DNA from: Saccharococcus thermophilus
GTDB lineage: Bacteria > Bacillota > Bacilli > Bacillales > Anoxybacillaceae
Length of the DNA: 64,000 bases
NCBI RefSeq assembly: GCF_011761475.1
Contig: NZ_JAASRS010000001.1
Coordinates: 2,666,001-2,730,000, forward strand
Direction: 5' to 3'
The translations under genes were made by a program, and so were the position numbers. Below, piece after piece: positions 62,580 through 64,000 of this stretch (the stretch's first letter is position 1; each line of letters begins with the position of its first letter). The notes beneath the pieces were generated by a model. That model saw nothing but the letters and a program-made list of their open reading frames with translations. It ran no database searches and was not told the origin of the DNA.

Positions 62580-63617
62580 TTATTTTCCCGCTGTGTAGTC
62601 ATGGATAAACGCCGTTAGCCGTTTTAGCGTTGCCGGCTGAATATCCGGGAAAATGCCGTGGCCTAAGTTGAAAATATATCCCGGCTGCTCCATGCCTTCG
62701 TCTAAAATTTGCTTCACCCGCTTTTCAATCACTTCCCAAGGAGCAAGCAACACAGCTGGGTCTAAATTGCCTTGCAGCGCTTTTGTAATTCCTTTTTGGC
62801 GCGCTTCGCGAATCGACAGACGCCAATCGAGCCCAATCACATCGAGAGGCAGATCGTTCCACTCGAGCGCTAAATGGCTGGCACCCACACCAAACATAAT
62901 GAGCGGCACGTTTTCTTCGCGCAACGCGGCAAAAATCCGCGCCATTGCTGGCTTAATAAAGGTGCGGTAATCCTCGACATTGACCGCGCCGACCCACGAA
63001 TCAAAAATTTGAATCGCACTCGCCCCAGCATGAATTTGCGCCTTTACATAGCGAATCGTCATATCGGCCAGCTTGTCCATGAGCGCAAACCAAGCTTTTG
63101 GCTCCGAGTACATAAACGCCTTGGTTTTATGATAATTTTTCGATGGCCCTCCCTCAATCATGTAGCTTGCTAGCGTAAACGGCGCGCCGGCAAAACCAAT
63201 CAGCGGCACGTTTAACTGCTCTGTGGTCAGCAGTTTAATCGTTTCCAATACATATGGCACATCGTCTTCCGGATGAATTTCTCCGAGTTTTTCTACATCG
63301 GCGAGCGAGCGAATCGGATTGGCAATGACCGGCCCGACCCCGCCTTTAATTTCCACTTCCACGCCAATCGCCGGCAGCGGAGACATAATATCTTTATATA
63401 AAATGGCCGCGTCCACATCATATTGCTCGACCGGAAGCCGAGTTACATAAGCGCAAAGTTCCGGCTGATGCGTAATTTCGAACAATGAATATTTTTCCTT
63501 CAGCGCCCGGTATTCCGGCTGTGACCGTCCTGCCTGCCTCATGTACCAAACAGGAACATACTCTGTTTTTTCGCCGCGGCAAGCGCGCAAAAATGTATCC
63601 TTCACTGGTTTTCCCAT
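62580..63617 (-). CDS. hemE: Uroporphyrinogen decarboxylase
   Basis: Decarboxylates uroporphyrinogen III to coproporphyrinogen III. 345 residues from ATG 63617: the signature [17 protein letters not shown] near the N-terminus, [17 protein letters not shown] with the catalytic Asp, [20 protein letters not shown] and [10 protein letters not shown]. An ATG two codons upstream directly abuts AAAGGCGG, so the second ATG, at nine bases, is preferred. First gene of hemEHY. Confidence 0.94.
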   Translation of the reverse strand: MGKPVKDTFLRACRGEKTEYVPVWYMRQAGRSQPEYRALKEKYSLFEITHQPELCAYVTRLPVEQYDVDAAILYKDIMSPLPAIGVEVEIKGGVGPVIANPIRSLADVEKLGEIHPEDDVPYVLETIKLLTTEQLNVPLIGFAGAPFTLASYMIEGGPSKNYHKTKAFMYSEPKAWFALMDKLADMTIRYVKAQIHAGASAIQIFDSWVGAVNVEDYRTFIKPAMARIFAALREENVPLIMFGVGASHLALEWNDLPLDVIGLDWRLSIREARQKGITKALQGNLDPAVLLAPWEVIEKRVKQILDEGMEQPGYIFNLGHGIFPDIQPATLKRLTAFIHDYTAGK

Positions 63618-63933
63618 TTCCATCCGCCTTTCTTCACTTCAACAATTGATCCTTACAAATGCCTGTTTTACTAGCTAAACAACTTGTTTAACAAATAAAA
63701 TCACAATTACAACTATACAAGTTTCTTTTCTTAATGTATAGTGAACCAAAGAAACTGTCAAAAAATTGACGATTTATGCACAATACGTCCGCCCCTGCTT
63801 TCCCAAACTGCATGATTTTGCATTCCATTGTTTTAGATGCGCTTCCTTCTATGCCGGCAAGCGCTTGCGGACTTTCTTTATTATTATAACAAAAAGCTGT
63901 CCCGCACTTACGGGGACAGCTTGTGCATTTGTG
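63618..63933. other. Region upstream of hemE, with a palindrome
   Basis: Contains the hemE leader, a 12-base perfect palindrome GCAAGCGCTTGC (63857-63868) and the terminator of the next gene. The palindrome's core AAGCGCTT is shared by catabolite-responsive elements, but the flanks do not fit well. No gene seen. Confidence 0.4.
63891..63922 (-). terminator. Terminator of the gene at the right edge
   Basis: AAGCTGTCCC (63894-63903) pairs with GGGACAGCTT (63913-63922); five T residues follow on the minus strand. Confidence 0.85.
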
Positions 63934-64000
63934 TCAAATAAGAAACATCGCAACGATCGTCGTAACAACAAGCCCGACGGCGACCGGTATCAAATTGCGC
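63934..64000 (-). CDS. C-terminal end of an unidentified membrane protein (partial)
   Basis: The last 21 codons of a leftward gene read NLIPVAVGLVVTTIVAMFLI and end with TGA (63934-63936), followed by a good terminator. The end is a hydrophobic helix, so the protein is probably membrane-bound; nothing more can be said from this piece. Confidence 0.6.
   Translation of the reverse strand, partial: RNLIPVAVGLVVTTIVAMFLI

Noticed and set aside
63857-63868. GCAAGCGCTTGC as a CcpA-binding cre site
   Set aside because: The core fits, but the outer TG/CA bases of the cre consensus are missing, and its distance to hemE (about 240 bases) makes control unlikely.
1-64000. tRNA, rRNA, CRISPR arrays, intact transposons or prophage
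   Set aside because: Looked for cloverleaf-like intergenic segments, regularly spaced repeats and transposase frames; none was found.

Overview
The window comes from the chromosome of a thermophilic Bacillaceae member of the Geobacillus / Parageobacillus type. This rests on gene content and order that follow Bacillus subtilis blocks (hemE-hemH-hemY-yhgD-yhgE; yhfH-yhfI-lcfB; comK-yhjE-signal peptidase-addB-addA-sbcD-sbcC-gerP; yisI-yisK-yisL-asnO), on Gram-positive Shine-Dalgarno sites, on sporulation genes, and on a branched-polyamine synthase gene typical of thermophiles. The species cannot be fixed from sequence reading alone. No rRNA, tRNA, CRISPR array or intact insertion sequence was seen.

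Bases 1 to about 13,200 form an accessory block that is more AT-rich than the rest (two sampled lines of zwf are 40-42 % GC, against 48-52 % in sampled addA and sbcC lines). It encodes 3-hexulose-6-phosphate synthase (end only) and 6-phospho-3-hexuloisomerase, a HxlR-family regulator, an iron-dependent alcohol dehydrogenase, glucose-6-phosphate dehydrogenase, an NAD-type 6-phosphogluconate dehydrogenase (frameshifted in an A8 run) and glucose-6-phosphate isomerase. Together these are the enzymes of a dissimilatory ribulose-monophosphate cycle, which oxidises formaldehyde to CO2. Inside it lies a leftward polyamine-flavoured group: a nitrilase-superfamily hydrolase, two GNAT acetyltransferases, spermidine synthase (speE), and a strikingly GC-rich gene (57-70 % in sampled lines) for N4-bis(aminopropyl)spermidine synthase (bpsA) that looks acquired from another thermophile.

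From 13.2 to 28.1 kb come a LacI-type regulator with a membrane-anchored GH13 amylase carrying an altered active-site motif, asnO, a FIST-PAS-GGDEF-EAL protein, yisL, rocD, yisK, a Spo0E-like phosphatase, a DUF418 membrane protein and an acyl-CoA synthetase. From 28.1 to 30.8 kb is the gerP spore-coat germination operon, preceded by two extra GerPF-like genes, with three sigma-K-like promoters. From 30.9 to 42.7 kb, on the minus strand, are the recombination genes addB-addA-sbcD-sbcC.

From 43 to 64 kb are a signal peptidase and TVP38 protein, comK, isocitrate lyase, an M48 protease, a SCO-like copper protein, azlCD, D-amino acid transaminase, a TrpXYZ-like ABC transporter, lcfB with a FadR operator, yhfI, yhfH, the yhgD-yhgE pair with two matching 23-bp operators, and the hemEHY heme operon. 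The last bases hold the end of an unidentified membrane protein gene.
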